A DNA stretch of 64,000 nucleotides, taken from the NCBI GenBank assembly GCA_963707275.1, contig CAVPPH010000003.1:434001-498000 (forward strand), in the 5' to 3' direction. Positions 1 through 9,386 of this stretch are shown here, in pieces. Within the stretch, counting starts at the first letter, position 1, and every line of letters begins with the position of its first letter. A model generated the notes under the pieces. It was not told the origin of the DNA, did not search any database, and saw only the letters and a list, made by a program, of their open reading frames with translations. The stretch comes from JACKBK01 sp963707275 (GTDB lineage Bacteria > Chloroflexota > Anaerolineae > JAAEKA01). A program made the translations under genes and the position numbers.

Positions 1-1
1 G

Positions 2-970
2 CTCAGCTCGCAGGGCGAGGAGGTCTATCTGGCGGCCGCCAGCCCCGACGGCACGCTGACCGGCTACACGTCGTCCGAGTCCTTTGCTGCGTCGGCCAAC
101 GGCGTCTCGTTCGGACGCTTCGCCACCAGCACCGGTGTCGATTTCCCGGCCATGAGCCGGCGTACCTTCGGCGTGGACGATCCCAGCACGGTTGAAGAAT
201 TCCGCAGCGGCACGGGGCTGCCCAACGCCTACCCACTGGTCGGGCCGGTGGTGCTCAACGAGTTGATGTACAACCCGCAGACCGGCGACGAGTTCCTTGA
301 GCTGCAAAACATCACCGACGGCGAGGTGCTGCTCTACGATCCGGCCATTCCGACCAACGGCTGGGCGCTGACCGACGGCATTGACTTCACCTTCCCAATC
401 ACTGCGACAGTGCCGGCGCGCGGCCGCGCGCTGGTGGTGCCCATCGACCCGCAGGCCTTCCGCATCACCTACTCGATCCCGCTGACGGTGCCGATCTACG
501 GTCCGTACGACGGCGCGCTCAGCAACGGCGGCGAGATGGTGGAAATCTCGCGACCCGACGAGCCGGACGGTGACGTGGTTCCCCTCATCCCCGTTGACGC
601 GATTTCCTACGACGACGCTGCGCCGTGGCCAATTGAGCCTGATGGCGACGGGCCGTCGCTGGCGCGGCTGTCGCCGGCAATCTATGGCAACGATCCGCTG
701 AACTGGCAGGCGTCGGTCCCCGGCGGCACACCGGGCCGCCGCAACGCCGGCTGCCTGTACGCCGACGTGCAGCCCAACGCGGTGCATACATCGCCTGGCG
801 CGTGCGACACGGACGTGGACGTGGCGGACATACAGACGGTGGCCGCCTGCTGGAACCAGCCCATCGGCACAGCAAGTTGCCCCGCGACGCTGAACGTCGA
901 CGGGCTGGACGCCTATGTGACGGTGGGCGATCTGATCGCGGTCACAACCCGCTGGAACTGGCCAAACTAG
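2..970 (+). CDS. Lamin-tail-domain surface protein with dockerin-like C-terminus (5' partial)
   Basis: The frame is open from the window edge, so the N-terminus is missing. The visible part holds a lamin tail domain (about residues 75-200 of the fragment): VLNELMYNPQTGDEFLELQN, then a beta-rich stretch and a PGGTPGRRN ending, which is typical of bacterial LTD modules. The last 60 residues contain two short segments of the form DVDVADIQTVAACWN and LDAYVTVGDLIAVTTRWN. They resemble the paired calcium-binding loops of type I dockerins or similar C-terminal attachment modules. Proteins of this build are normally secreted, and the domain is thought to bind polymers or membranes. No catalytic domain is visible here; one could lie upstream of the window. 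Confidence 0.75.
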   Translation, partial: LSSQGEEVYLAAASPDGTLTGYTSSESFAASANGVSFGRFATSTGVDFPAMSRRTFGVDDPSTVEEFRSGTGLPNAYPLVGPVVLNELMYNPQTGDEFLELQNITDGEVLLYDPAIPTNGWALTDGIDFTFPITATVPARGRALVVPIDPQAFRITYSIPLTVPIYGPYDGALSNGGEMVEISRPDEPDGDVVPLIPVDAISYDDAAPWPIEPDGDGPSLARLSPAIYGNDPLNWQASVPGGTPGRRNAGCLYADVQPNAVHTSPGACDTDVDVADIQTVAACWNQPIGTASCPATLNVDGLDAYVTVGDLIAVTTRWNWPN

Positions 971-985
971 GAACGCGGCAATCTC

Positions 986-1561
986 TTGCTGATCCCGGCC
1001 CATAATTGCGTTCAGTGCCCGGCGCTGGCGGCCAACCGGCAGCGGATCGTGCGCGGCTACGGCGATCCGTGCGCCTGGCTGCTGATGGTCGGCGAGGCGC
1101 CGGGCTATCTGGGCGCGGACCGCACGGGCGTGCCTTTCACCGGCGACCGTTCCGGCCGCCGCGTTCAGAAGCTGTTGATCGCGTTGGGAATGTCAGAGGA
1201 GACCGATCCTGCAGTCAAGACACCGCGCCTGCGGGACGTCTGGTTGACCAACGTGGTGCGCTGCAATCCGCCTGGCAACCGCAACCCCACTGCCACCGAG
1301 GTAGCCAACTGTGCGCCCTTCCTATGTGCCGAATTGGACGCGATCAGACCGAAGGTTGTCGCGACGCTGGGAAACTTCGCGGCGCGCTGGGCGTTCGGGG
1401 AGTTGCTAAACCAGGAGCCGCCGGCCGGCGTTCGTGAACTGCACGGGCAGACGTGGCGCGTCGGCGACGTGACGCTACTCTGTCTCGTGCATCCAGCGCG
1501 CGCCAGCAACGCGCAGATCGCAGTGGCGGAGCAAGTCTTGCGAAGCCTGCTAGCAGGTTAG
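986..1561 (+). CDS. Uracil-DNA glycosylase, family 4 type (iron-sulfur)
   Basis: This 191-residue protein would excise uracil from DNA in base-excision repair. Motif 1 is GEAPGYLGADRTGVPF (about residues 37-52), and motif 2 is the HPA segment near residue 168. Four cysteines, C8 and C11 at the N-terminus and C93 and C109 around NVVRCNPPGNRNP, fit the 4Fe-4S ligands of family 4/5 enzymes. The start is TTG; no ATG lies upstream in frame before the previous stop. It sits 15 bp after the surface-protein gene, and its 3' end overlaps the convergent oxidoreductase by 12 bp. Family 4 and family 5 are hard to separate by eye. Confidence 0.85.
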   Translation: MLIPAHNCVQCPALAANRQRIVRGYGDPCAWLLMVGEAPGYLGADRTGVPFTGDRSGRRVQKLLIALGMSEETDPAVKTPRLRDVWLTNVVRCNPPGNRNPTATEVANCAPFLCAELDAIRPKVVATLGNFAARWAFGELLNQEPPAGVRELHGQTWRVGDVTLLCLVHPARASNAQIAVAEQVLRSLLAG

Positions 1562-2581
1562 CACCAGCTTGCCAAACTGCTGGCGGTCGGCCATGTAGCG
1601 ATGGGCATCGGCGGCTTCCTCCAGCGGGAAGGTGCGGTCGATGACCGGCTTCAGCGTGCCATCGACTACCAGCGGCAGCAGCGTCATCAACTCCTCGTGG
1701 GTCGCGCCGAAGGAACCGAGAAGGCTGATCTGTTTGCCAAACAGCGACCAGAGATCGGTGTTGCCCCAGCGGCCAGTGGTGGAACCGCACGTCACGACTC
1801 GTCCCATCGGCGCCAACGCGGCGACGCTGTGCTGCCAGGTATCCGTGCCGACGTGCTCGATCACCAGATCGACGCCGCGGCCATCGGTCAGCCGCCGAGC
1901 GCGCCGGTCGAAGCGTTCGCTGGCGTAGTTGATTATTGCGTCCGCGCCCAGCTCCGTGGCCTTCGCCAGCTTCGCGTCGCTGCTGGCGGTGGCGATCACC
2001 CGGCAGCCCAGGTACTTGGCGATCTGGATCGCGGCCGTTCCCACTACCGAGCCGGCCGCCAGGATCAGCACGGTCTCGCCCGGCCGCGCCTGGCCGCGGG
2101 TCACCAGCATGTGCCAGGCGGTGCCGAACGCGACGACCATCGCAGCCGCCTGCTGGTAGCTCAACTCTGGTGGGATCGGCAACAGGTTGACGTTTGGCAC
2201 GGCCACGAACTCAGCGTAGCCGCCGTGCCGGGTTCGTCCCAGCACCTGCTGATTGGGACAAATGTTGGCAACGCCGCGCCGGCACCACTCACATTGGCCG
2301 CAGGGCACGCTGGGCGACGGCAGGACGCGGTCGCCGACGGCGACGTTCGCGACGTTTGCGCCCACAGCCGCCACGTCGCCGGCCACCTCCATCCCCAGGA
2401 TATGCGGCAGCGGCGGGCGGACCCCCTGCTGGCCCTCGCGGGTGAAGATGTCTACCCGGTTCAGACCGCAAGCGCGTACGCGCACCAGGATATCATCAGG
2501 CCCGATCTCGGGCCGGGGAAAGTCAGTTTCGAAAGATAGCACCTCGGGGCCGCCCCGCCGGTGCATGACAGTCGCGTGCAT
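1550..2581 (-). CDS. Zinc-type alcohol dehydrogenase / quinone oxidoreductase (MDR family)
   Basis: A 343-residue medium-chain dehydrogenase/reductase. The N-terminal GroES-like part has GMEVAGDVAAVG and the structural-zinc cluster CGQCEWCRRGVANIC (about residues 96-110), so it belongs to the zinc-containing branch. The NAD(P)-binding part carries LAAGSVVGTAAIQIAK where most relatives read GxGxVG. The substrate is not predictable. It is monocistronic, convergent with the glycosylase gene, and followed upstream by a purine-rich spacer. Confidence 0.85.
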   Translation of the reverse strand: MHATVMHRRGGPEVLSFETDFPRPEIGPDDILVRVRACGLNRVDIFTREGQQGVRPPLPHILGMEVAGDVAAVGANVANVAVGDRVLPSPSVPCGQCEWCRRGVANICPNQQVLGRTRHGGYAEFVAVPNVNLLPIPPELSYQQAAAMVVAFGTAWHMLVTRGQARPGETVLILAAGSVVGTAAIQIAKYLGCRVIATASSDAKLAKATELGADAIINYASERFDRRARRLTDGRGVDLVIEHVGTDTWQHSVAALAPMGRVVTCGSTTGRWGNTDLWSLFGKQISLLGSFGATHEELMTLLPLVVDGTLKPVIDRTFPLEEAADAHRYMADRQQFGKLVLTC

Positions 2582-2590
2582 GGGAACTCC

Positions 2591-2645
2591 GGGAGGAAGG
2601 GAAGAAAGGGAACTGAGGGAAACAAGGGAAAGGAGGGAAACGGGA
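2591..2645. repeat. Purine-rich GGGAA/GGGAGG degenerate tract
   Basis: The plus strand is almost all purine: repeats of the form GGGAAnn and GGGAGG run for about 55 bases in the spacer between two minus-strand genes. A very similar tract lies at 62227-62261. Seen from the genes, it is a pyrimidine run upstream of the oxidoreductase start. No promoter is clear in it. Confidence 0.6.
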
Positions 2646-2714
2646 ACGCGACGTAGACCGGATATGGCACCCTGTCACCCCGTCCATTCCGCTACGCTAC
2701 AGGATGCTTCGCAA

Positions 2715-3521
2715 TCACCCTGTCATCAGCACCAGCTTCACTCGTTGCAACTTCTCCAGACCGTACTCCCCCAGCCTGTCGGGGCCGAGGGCGATGATGT
2801 CGTCGTGGACGGTGCGCGCTTCGCGACGTAACCGGGCGACGTCCAGCGTCTGACAGACGGGCGGCAGAGTGCGCAGATGCAGCAGGCCGCGGCGCAGCAT
2901 CTTGACCGCACCGCGGTAGTTGTCCTCCTCGATCTGGTGGAACGAGACGCCAATCTGCAGGACGCCCTGATACAGGTCGCGGATCGGCCGCTGATCGGCC
3001 ATCCACAGCGCCTCGAAGACGTCGTGCTGCCTGTAGAACTGGCCGGCGTTGAAGAGCGCCACACCCTCCAGAAAGGCGGCCGACGGTTGGTCGTCCCAGC
3101 CTTCGAGGAAGACCGGCGGCGGGTCGATGTGCTTCGCGACCAGATCGGGCAGTTCGTTGACGAAGCGCGAACGCGCCCAGACGTGGTCGCAACCGGCCTG
3201 GCGGGCCGCCTTGAGCGTCGCCGTGTCGACGTGGCTGCCGAAGCCGTAGATCGGGATCAGCTTTGACTGCGGCGACAGCTTGGCACGCTGCACCTCTGGA
3301 TGCCACTGCTCAGCCGGAAGCGCGTGCACGTCGATCAGAATCAGCACCGGCCAGCGCTCCAGCCCGGCGCGGAACTCCTCGGCGGACGCGGCTAGCACCG
3401 GTTGGCCCCCCTGCGCGCGGATCACATCGGCGATGCGCGTGCCGAACATCAGGTCGCGGATCAGCGCCAACACCGCGGGGCGAGCGGGAGATGCAGTTGT
3501 TTCATTGATGGGATCGTTCAT
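2715..3521 (-). CDS. DUF309-domain protein with receiver-like N-terminal half
   Basis: About 268 residues. The C-terminal half (about 150-215) matches DUF309 helices: FLEGVALFNAGQFYRQHDVF, a conserved W, then LYQGVLQIGVSFHQIEEDN and GAVKMLRRGLLHL. The N-terminal half looks like a degenerate receiver/Rossmann fold (alternating strands such as PVLILIDVHAL and KLIPIYGF) with no obvious phospho-acceptor pocket. The start ATG at 3521 was chosen over an in-frame ATG 75 bases upstream because the extra 25 residues look non-coding. The function of DUF309 is unknown, and the gene stands alone. Confidence 0.75.
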   Translation of the reverse strand: MNDPINETTASPARPAVLALIRDLMFGTRIADVIRAQGGQPVLAASAEEFRAGLERWPVLILIDVHALPAEQWHPEVQRAKLSPQSKLIPIYGFGSHVDTATLKAARQAGCDHVWARSRFVNELPDLVAKHIDPPPVFLEGWDDQPSAAFLEGVALFNAGQFYRQHDVFEALWMADQRPIRDLYQGVLQIGVSFHQIEEDNYRGAVKMLRRGLLHLRTLPPVCQTLDVARLRREARTVHDDIIALGPDRLGEYGLEKLQRVKLVLMTG

Positions 3522-3751
3522 GCTCGCGAGTTTACACCAGAAGCGGGCTGGCGACAAGAGAGGAACTTGGAGAGGACTGCCGATCCTGTTTGTCACCAGC
3601 GGCTGCTTGACACGTCAAGACAGACTGAACACGGGATTCAGGACCGGCAGTCCTGGGACGCGCATCCTTCCCGATTCCGGCGCCCTTGTGATACAATTTC
3701 GCCATTGCACCGTCCCTGCGATCCGCTCTGCAACCCTCCCGGAGGTGGAAA

Positions 3752-4396
3752 TTGGCCTCACAGTATTCTCAACCCGGCGCCATGCCCGATGAACTAAAAG
3801 CCCGGCTGGACGCGGCCGGCGTCAGCGACAACGCGTCGCTGTTGGCTGCGCTGAAAGCAGACCCTGACCTGAACGCCGACTTCCAGGCGTTCCTTGAATC
3901 CAACGCCGACGCGCTGGCCACCGCGACCATGAACCAATTGCTGCAGGCCTTCGCCGCGGTCACGGACGGCGAGCAGATGGCTGAATTCTATCGCTCTGTC
4001 CCCAGTGAGCTGGAACAACCGCTGATCGAGGCGGTGGAAGCCATCATCGAGCAGGCAACCGCGGCCGACGACGACAACACGGTGCAAAACTTGTCGGAAC
4101 GTCTGGCGGTATTTCGGCAACTGTGTGCAACCGGGCAGCAGCCGCAGGAAATGCCCCCAGTGATGCGCGCCGTGCTGGGTTTCTTCCAGGCCCCCAACAA
4201 CGCGGCTGCTGAGCAGTTCTTCGCCGACCAGCGCACACTGTTGCAGCCCGACGAGGCCCAGCAGGTGATGGATGCCTTGGTAGAGCAGGCCCCCACGGAA
4301 CTGCCGGCTGAGATGCGCCAGCGGTTGATCGATCGCCAGGCGTCGCTGCGACGCTTGCGGGGCGCGGCGCCGGCCAACACGCCGGCTCCCAGTTGA
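3752..4396 (+). CDS. All-helical hypothetical protein, possibly truncated
   Basis: 214 residues, acidic, alanine/glutamine-rich and predicted all-helical, with no signal peptide or catalytic motif. The start is TTG at 3752, supported by a strong GGAGGTGG ribosome site six bases upstream and a TACAAT -10-like box at 3692-3697. The helical pattern recalls the N-terminal scaffold of larger CHAT/TPR-type proteins of filamentous bacteria, but I do not recognise a named domain. The same reading frame stays open for about 109 codons after the TGA, interrupted only by that stop. The protein may therefore be a shortened version of a longer ancestor. Confidence 0.6.
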   Translation: MASQYSQPGAMPDELKARLDAAGVSDNASLLAALKADPDLNADFQAFLESNADALATATMNQLLQAFAAVTDGEQMAEFYRSVPSELEQPLIEAVEAIIEQATAADDDNTVQNLSERLAVFRQLCATGQQPQEMPPVMRAVLGFFQAPNNAAAEQFFADQRTLLQPDEAQQVMDALVEQAPTELPAEMRQRLIDRQASLRRLRGAAPANTPAPS

Positions 4397-4590
4397 ACGC
4401 GCGTCGTTGGCGAACTCTACCAGTCCGAACGGCAGTATTTCGGCTCGGCCCACGCCGAAGGGGGCGACACCGCGATTGTCACCAACACCTTCGGAGCGCC
4501 GCCGCCGCGATCCGCTTCTCCTAGCTGCGTGCGAAGCCCGACCGGACATCTGAGGATGCCCGACTCCCCAATCGCGCGGATATTTTCCGG
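4397..4590 (+). other. Gene-free spacer with in-frame continuation of the upstream ORF
   Basis: About 200 bases between the helical protein and the end of the thioesterase gene. Read in the upstream gene's frame it encodes GELYQSERQYFGSAHAEGGD and similar plausible protein before running into a simple repeat. No start codon with a ribosome site, promoter or terminator is clear. Confidence 0.35.
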
Positions 4591-4627
4591 CTCGTACTCG
4601 TACTCCTACTCCTCCTCGTCCTCTCCC
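4591..4627. repeat. Hexanucleotide tract (TACTCG/TACTCC)
   Basis: Imperfect tandem copies of TACTCG/TACTCC followed by CCTCGTCCTC. The tract overlaps the last codons of the minus-strand thioesterase gene, where it encodes the acidic GEDEEE tail. The same hexamer family returns at 24481-24520. Confidence 0.7.
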
Positions 4628-5491
4628 CTGCCTGCCATCTCCAGATCATCCATCAGCGCGGCGGGCAACGCGACCGGCTGCCGTGTCGCGAGATCGACGC
4701 AGCCCCAGCGGGTGTGCGCCTGAGCCAGCAGATCATCGCCGCGCGTCACGGTGGTGTAGCGCAACGCACCGGCGGGCGACACGTTGGCTGACCAGGTAGC
4801 GATGACCAGTTCGTCGCCCGGCAGCCGCGGGTCGAAGATATTCGATGCGCAGCGTTTGCGTGGCAACGTCGATGCCAGTCTGCGCCATGCGCTTGGCCGG
4901 CCAGCCGCGCGCGGCCAGCTCACGATGAGCGGCGTCCTGGATGTAATCGGCGTAGACTGCGTTGTTGACGTGACCGACGCTGTCCAGATCGCGCCACTGG
5001 ACGACCTGCTGCTGCCGCCAGGCGTTCTCCGGCGCGGGCGGTGTGACAGGGAAACGCTGGCGGCTGGAAGTGTCTCTGATGGCGCCTTCCGGGCTGAAGC
5101 CGGCGATCATTTCGTCGGGGATGATCGCCGGCCATTCCGTGTCCAGGTCGATCAGCACCCAGTCGGTGTGGGCGACGGCGAGCAGTTCGTCCGCGCCATC
5201 TCTGCGCAGTTCGTAGGCGCGTCGCGAGCGTACCTTACCGAAGCTCTCGACCCAGGTTTTGATGTGCACGCTGTCGCCGTAACGCAGCGGGCTGCGCAGG
5301 TCAAGAAACGTCTCGCGGATCAACCAGAGACGGCGGATGATCTGGTAGCGCACCTCCGGGTAGCCGGCCGCGGCTGAGGCTGCAAAGGCCGCCTCCTGCA
5401 TGTAGCGCAGATAGGACGCGTCGCGCACCATCTTGTACATGTCGCTGTCATGGAAACGGACGCGAAAGCTCTGTTCGTGAACCAATGGCAT
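4606..5491 (-). CDS. Acyl-ACP/acyl-CoA thioesterase, double hot-dog (frameshifted)
   Basis: Two hot-dog modules would release fatty acids or hydroxyaryl acids from ACP or CoA. Module 1 spans about residues 1-140 (RVRFHDSDMYKMVRDASYLR) and module 2 about 150-290 (DLDSVGHVNNAVYADYIQDA). This matches bacterial acyl-ACP thioesterases of about 250-290 residues. The reading frame breaks at 4831-4843: IEYLRPAAAG must become IEYFDPRLPG, which needs one base removed. After repair the protein ends with the acidic repeat tail. It starts one base inside the stop of the VOC gene (TGATG), so the two are probably co-transcribed. Confidence 0.75.
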
Positions 5492-5865
5492 CAGTCAATT
5501 CCTTTTTCGAAGCGCTGGATCTCCAGCAGGTAGCCGTTGGGATCGCGCAGGAAAAAGTGATAGATGGCGTATTTTGGGTTGCGTTCGGGCGGCTTTTCGA
5601 ACTGAACGCCGCTCGCCAGCAAGCGGGCATACCAGCCGTCCACGTCGTCGGTCACCAAGGTGACGATGATACCCACAGGCTCGTCCGGCGCGGCCGCTCG
5701 CTGGCAAAACCCGACCAGACCATCGCTGCTGACGCGGTAGATGCGACAGTCGCCCTGATCGACAGCCAGCGGCAAGCCCAGCACATCCTCATAGAAGCGC
5801 GCCGTCGCCGCCAGGTCGCGGGTGTAGAGAAACGTGATCTGTTGGTCGAAAAGGATACCGGTCAT
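5491..5865 (-). CDS. VOC (glyoxalase/bleomycin-resistance) superfamily protein
   Basis: About 124 residues. It has the beta-alpha-beta-beta-beta pattern of the vicinal oxygen chelate fold: QITFLYTRDLAATARFYEDV at the start, LPLAVDQGD, and a C-terminal FFLRDPNGYLLEIQRF with the usual metal-ligand glutamate. ATG 5865 is used because residues before it are not family-like. The function cannot be set more narrowly than ring-cleaving dioxygenase, lyase or binding protein. Its stop overlaps the thioesterase start by one base, suggesting an operon. Confidence 0.8.
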   Translation of the reverse strand: MTGILFDQQITFLYTRDLAATARFYEDVLGLPLAVDQGDCRIYRVSSDGLVGFCQRAAAPDEPVGIIVTLVTDDVDGWYARLLASGVQFEKPPERNPKYAIYHFFLRDPNGYLLEIQRFEKGID

Positions 5866-5984
5866 ACGTAAACACCTTCCGCAGCCTGCTGCAACAAGCC
5901 TTTTCGTGCCAGACCCCGAACACATGCCCGGCGCCTGGGTGCGTTCGGCGGGATTCCAGAAACTGGACGATTTGGAAGATCGTC

Positions 5985-7340
5985 CTACACTGTGGCGGCC
6001 GGCTCTGGCACGATTGCAACCGGCTGGACATAGCGTGGCTCACGTACGAACCAGCGGATCACCACCAGTCCGGCCAGGCTGCACGCCGCGCCGACCGCGA
6101 AGAGCCAGTCGTAGTTCTGGCTGGCCAGCCACGCGCCGATCAGCGGGGTGATAATGCCCAGCACGCCCAGCGAGGTGTTGGTCAGCCCGGCGTAGGTGGG
6201 GCGCAGTCCGGGCGTCGAGAACTCCAGCACGATCATCAGCCCTGACACCAGCATCGCACCGCTGACGATGCCCAGCAAGAGAAAGACCACGTAGTACCAG
6301 ACCGGCGAAACAGCCAGCCAGGCGATCAGGAAGGCCAGCAGCGAGGCCAGTGCGCCCAGCTCGACGCTGATCTTGTGGCCGCGGCGGTCGGCCAGTATGC
6401 CGAAGCCCAGCGTGCCGATGGTCTGGCCGATCAGCATCGAGGTGGTATAAAGTCCCACGATGCCGTCGCCGATACCCCAGCGCTGCACCGCCGCGACAGT
6501 CACAAAGCCGGTGCCGATCCCGCCGGCCATGATCAGCAGGCGCCCGATCAGGAAATTGCGGAAGTTGCGGTCGCTGCGCAGTATCTCCGGCAGGCTCGAC
6601 CAGAACTGGCGATTGCTCTGCTTCTGCTGTGCGCCGGGCTGCACCGGCTCGCGAGTGAACGAGAGGAAGGCCCAGCTGATGGTGACGAACAGCGCGGCCA
6701 GCGCAAAGCTGACAGCGAAATTGGTAGGGAAAACAAGCATCGCCAGCAGCCAGGCGCTGAATGTCGCCGCAGCAATGCCCACGCTGCTGCCGACAAACGA
6801 ACTGATGCCAAAAAAGCGGCCGCGCCGGTCCACCGGAAAGCAGCGGGCGATCATGTCCTGCCAGGCGGTCGCGATGATGCCAGCGCCAAGGCCGTGGCCA
6901 GCATAGCCGATGAAAAAGAGGATCAGCGCCAGTGTGGGCGATTGCACCGCCAGCAACGCCGAGATCGGCAGCAGCCAGAGCGGCAGCCGCTCGGTGAAAA
7001 ACCCCAGATTCACCACCACCGGCTTTTTGCGGGCCAGCCCCTGCACGCCGTTGGCCGTGAAGATCTGGGGCAGAAACCAGCCGCTGTTAGCGATCACGGC
7101 CACCAGCCCAATCGCCAGCGCGCTGCCGGTCAGCTTGCTGACGTAAAGCGGTACAATGGTTGCGCTGGACAGGAAGCTCATCCCGATCCAGAAGCTGGCC
7201 ACGTCCAGCAGGTTGAAGGTGAAGTTCCAGCGGTAGTTGCGCTCGACTTCGGCGTTGAATTCGGCGTCGGTCGCCTCGGGCGCGGGCACGTCGGCCTTTA
7301 CCAGCCGGCGTACGGCGCCCGTGAAGTGATTCGTGATCAT
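5985..7340 (-). CDS. Major facilitator superfamily transporter
   Basis: About 451 residues with 11-12 hydrophobic segments. After a soluble N-terminal stretch of about 55 residues, membrane helices begin at FNLLDVASFWIGMSFLSSAT. The loop FPVDRRGRFFG is a typical MFS motif A-like turn, and FGILADRRGHK is its second-half counterpart. The C-terminus is cytoplasmic and short. The start at 7340 excludes 20 upstream residues encoded by a hairpin repeat. The cargo is unknown. A strong fold-back lies just upstream. Confidence 0.8.
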   Translation of the reverse strand: MITNHFTGAVRRLVKADVPAPEATDAEFNAEVERNYRWNFTFNLLDVASFWIGMSFLSSATIVPLYVSKLTGSALAIGLVAVIANSGWFLPQIFTANGVQGLARKKPVVVNLGFFTERLPLWLLPISALLAVQSPTLALILFFIGYAGHGLGAGIIATAWQDMIARCFPVDRRGRFFGISSFVGSSVGIAAATFSAWLLAMLVFPTNFAVSFALAALFVTISWAFLSFTREPVQPGAQQKQSNRQFWSSLPEILRSDRNFRNFLIGRLLIMAGGIGTGFVTVAAVQRWGIGDGIVGLYTTSMLIGQTIGTLGFGILADRRGHKISVELGALASLLAFLIAWLAVSPVWYYVVFLLLGIVSGAMLVSGLMIVLEFSTPGLRPTYAGLTNTSLGVLGIITPLIGAWLASQNYDWLFAVGAACSLAGLVVIRWFVREPRYVQPVAIVPEPAATV

Positions 7341-7368
7341 GGGCAATGTGATACCGATGCGTGAAACG

Positions 7369-7406
7369 TGAAACGTGACCGGAAGGCGTCTTCCGGTCAC
7401 GTTTCA
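7369..7406. terminator. Perfect 17-bp hairpin between two minus-strand genes
   Basis: TGAAACGTGACCGGAAG (7369-7385) pairs perfectly with 7390-7406 around a GCGT loop. It lies between the end of the acyl-CoA synthetase gene (7479) and the start of the MFS gene. It has no long U-run in either direction, so it may be a factor-dependent end, an RNA-stabilising hairpin or a REP-type repeat rather than a classic terminator. Confidence 0.6.
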
Positions 7407-7478
7407 TGGGTCACGCCAGGTTGGCGTCAACAGGTCCGGGGTTGCCGACAGCCGTCAGCAAGCCCGGTCGTCCAGGCG

Positions 7479-9174
7479 CTACTTTTGCTTCTCCGCTTCT
7501 TCTTTGACCAGCTCGCGCCGCAGCACCTTGCCGACTGTGCTCTTGGGCAGCGTCGAGCGGAACTCGACGTAGCGCGGCACCTTGTAGCCGGTCAGCTTTT
7601 CGCGGCAGAAGGCTTGTATATCTTCGGCTGTGGCCGATTGGCCTTCGTTCAGCACAATCCAGGCCTTCACCGCCTCGGTGGTCTTCGCGTCGGGGATGCC
7701 AGCCACGCTGCATTCCATCACCGCCGGATGGGTCGCCAGCACTTCCTCGACCTCGCGCGGCCAGACCTGGAAGCCGCTGACCTTGATCACGTCCTTCTTG
7801 CGGTCGACGATGAAGATGTAGCCATCTTCGTCCATGTAGCCCAGGTCGCCGGTGAAGAGCTCGCCGCCGTGAAGCATCTCGGCGGTGTCATCGGGCCGCT
7901 GCCAGTAGCCTTCCATGAGCTGCGGCGCGCTGATGACGATCTCGCCGACGTTGTCCACGCCGAAGGGCAGTGACTTCGAGCCGTCCTCCACGTCGGCAAT
8001 GCGCACCGACACGTCTGCGACCGGCATACCGATGGAACCGACCTTGTACGCCCCTTCGACCGGCGTACAGCAGATGGCCATCATCGACTCGGTCAGCGCG
8101 TAGCCCTCAACGATGCGGCTGTTGGTCAGCGCCTCGAACCGTTCCTTGGTGTCCTGCAATAGCGCCGACGCGCCGGAGATGCACAGCTTGATGGACGACA
8201 GATCGACCTTGTTGTCCGTCACCATCGGATGGGTTGAGCATCGCGTTGAACATGGTCGGGACCGAGGGGAAGAAGGTTGCCTTGGTCTTCTCGATGGTCT
8301 TCATCACGTCGGGGATGTCGCGCGCGTTGGGCACGAGGGTCATGGTGCCCCGCGAGACAAGGGCCGCCGTCTGGATGCCGGCGTTGGCGAAGACATGGAA
8401 GAGCGGCAGCGCGGTCAGGAAGTTGTCCTCGTACTCCTTGAGAATGTTGCTGAACCAGGCAAAGATCTGCATGCCCGATATCACCAGCGTCTGATGCGTG
8501 CCCACGGCTGCCTTGGAGAGGCCGGTGGTGCCGCCGGTGAACAGGATCAGCGCCCTGTCGCCGGGCAAAACCTCCACCGAGGGAATACCGCCCATGCCGC
8601 CTTGCTTGAGCATGTCCTGGAACCAGGCGTCGCCGGGCTGAAGTTCGATTCGGTCGCCTTCCTTCTTCTCCTTGAGCAGTGTGAAGAGCAGGCGCATCAG
8701 CGTCGGCAGGTACTCCTTGACGTTGGTCGCGACCACCCGCTTGACTTTGGTCTGCTTCTGCACTTGCTTGACCTTGTCGTAGAAGCGGGTCATAACAACG
8801 GCCGTCTCAGCGCCGCACTCGTTGAGGGCGTGAGTCAGTTCGTATTCGGTGTACAGCGGATTGATACAGGCAGCGATCGCGCCAGCCTTCCACACACCAA
8901 ACTCGGCGATGACGAACTGGGGAATATTGGGCATCACCAATGCGACACGATCGCCCTTCTTGACGCCCGCAGAAATCAACGCGTTGGCGAATGCATTGCT
9001 CAACTCCTCCAGTCGGTTGTACGAGATCGACGTCCCCTTGTAGATCATGGCGGTCTGATAGGGCCGATCCTTGACAGTCTCACGCATGACATCGATCAAG
9101 GTTTTCGAAGGATAGGGCTGCAGCGTGCGCGGCAGACCGGCGTCATAGTTTTTCAACCAGGGCTTAATGTCCAT
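7479..9174 (-). CDS. Long-chain acyl-CoA synthetase (AMP-forming), frameshifted
   Basis: About 564 residues after repair. It activates fatty acids to acyl-CoA with ATP. The P-loop-like motif LILFTGGTTGLSKAAVG is near residue 205. The C-terminal part has GELFTGDLGYMDEDGYIFIV, DRKKDVIKVSGFQVWPREVE and an ending LPKSTVGKVLRRELV with the catalytic lysine. The start ATG 9174 follows a GGAGG site. The frame breaks at 8224-8238: FNAMLN must run into PMVTDNKVDLSSI, and removing one base restores it. It is transcribed divergently from the SufR-like regulator, with a shared operator candidate between them. Confidence 0.85.
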
Positions 9175-9295
9175 TGTGGCGATCCTCCTTTGGAGTACAA
9201 ACGGGCAATTGAGATGGTCAGTCGATGCCTGAGAGAGAGAAACGGCGATGTTTAGCGAACGCTGGCCGCGAATGCGCGACATGTGCGTGTGGAGA

Positions 9296-9326
9296 AATAT
9301 ACCCGAGATGGCACAGCTCTTGTCAA
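9296..9326 (-). promoter_or_regulatory. Candidate promoter of the acyl-CoA synthetase gene
   Basis: On the minus strand TTGACA (9326-9321) and TATATT (9301-9296) are separated by 19 bases. The -35 is perfect consensus and the spacing is slightly long. It lies about 120 bases upstream of the acyl-CoA synthetase start, inside the 306-base divergent spacer. Confidence 0.45.
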
Positions 9327-9364
9327 TTGGCTATTGCGTCCCCAACCTCCTCGGATAGTTACGC

Positions 9365-9386
9365 AACATTTGTGTTTACAAATGTT
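9365..9386. promoter_or_regulatory. Palindromic operator candidate, AACATTTGT-N4-ACAAATGTT
   Basis: Two perfect 9-base arms (9365-9373 and 9378-9386) are separated by GTTT. It touches the -35 box of the regulator gene and lies between the two divergent promoters. This is the arrangement expected for an autoregulated local repressor that also controls the divergent synthetase gene. Confidence 0.55.
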
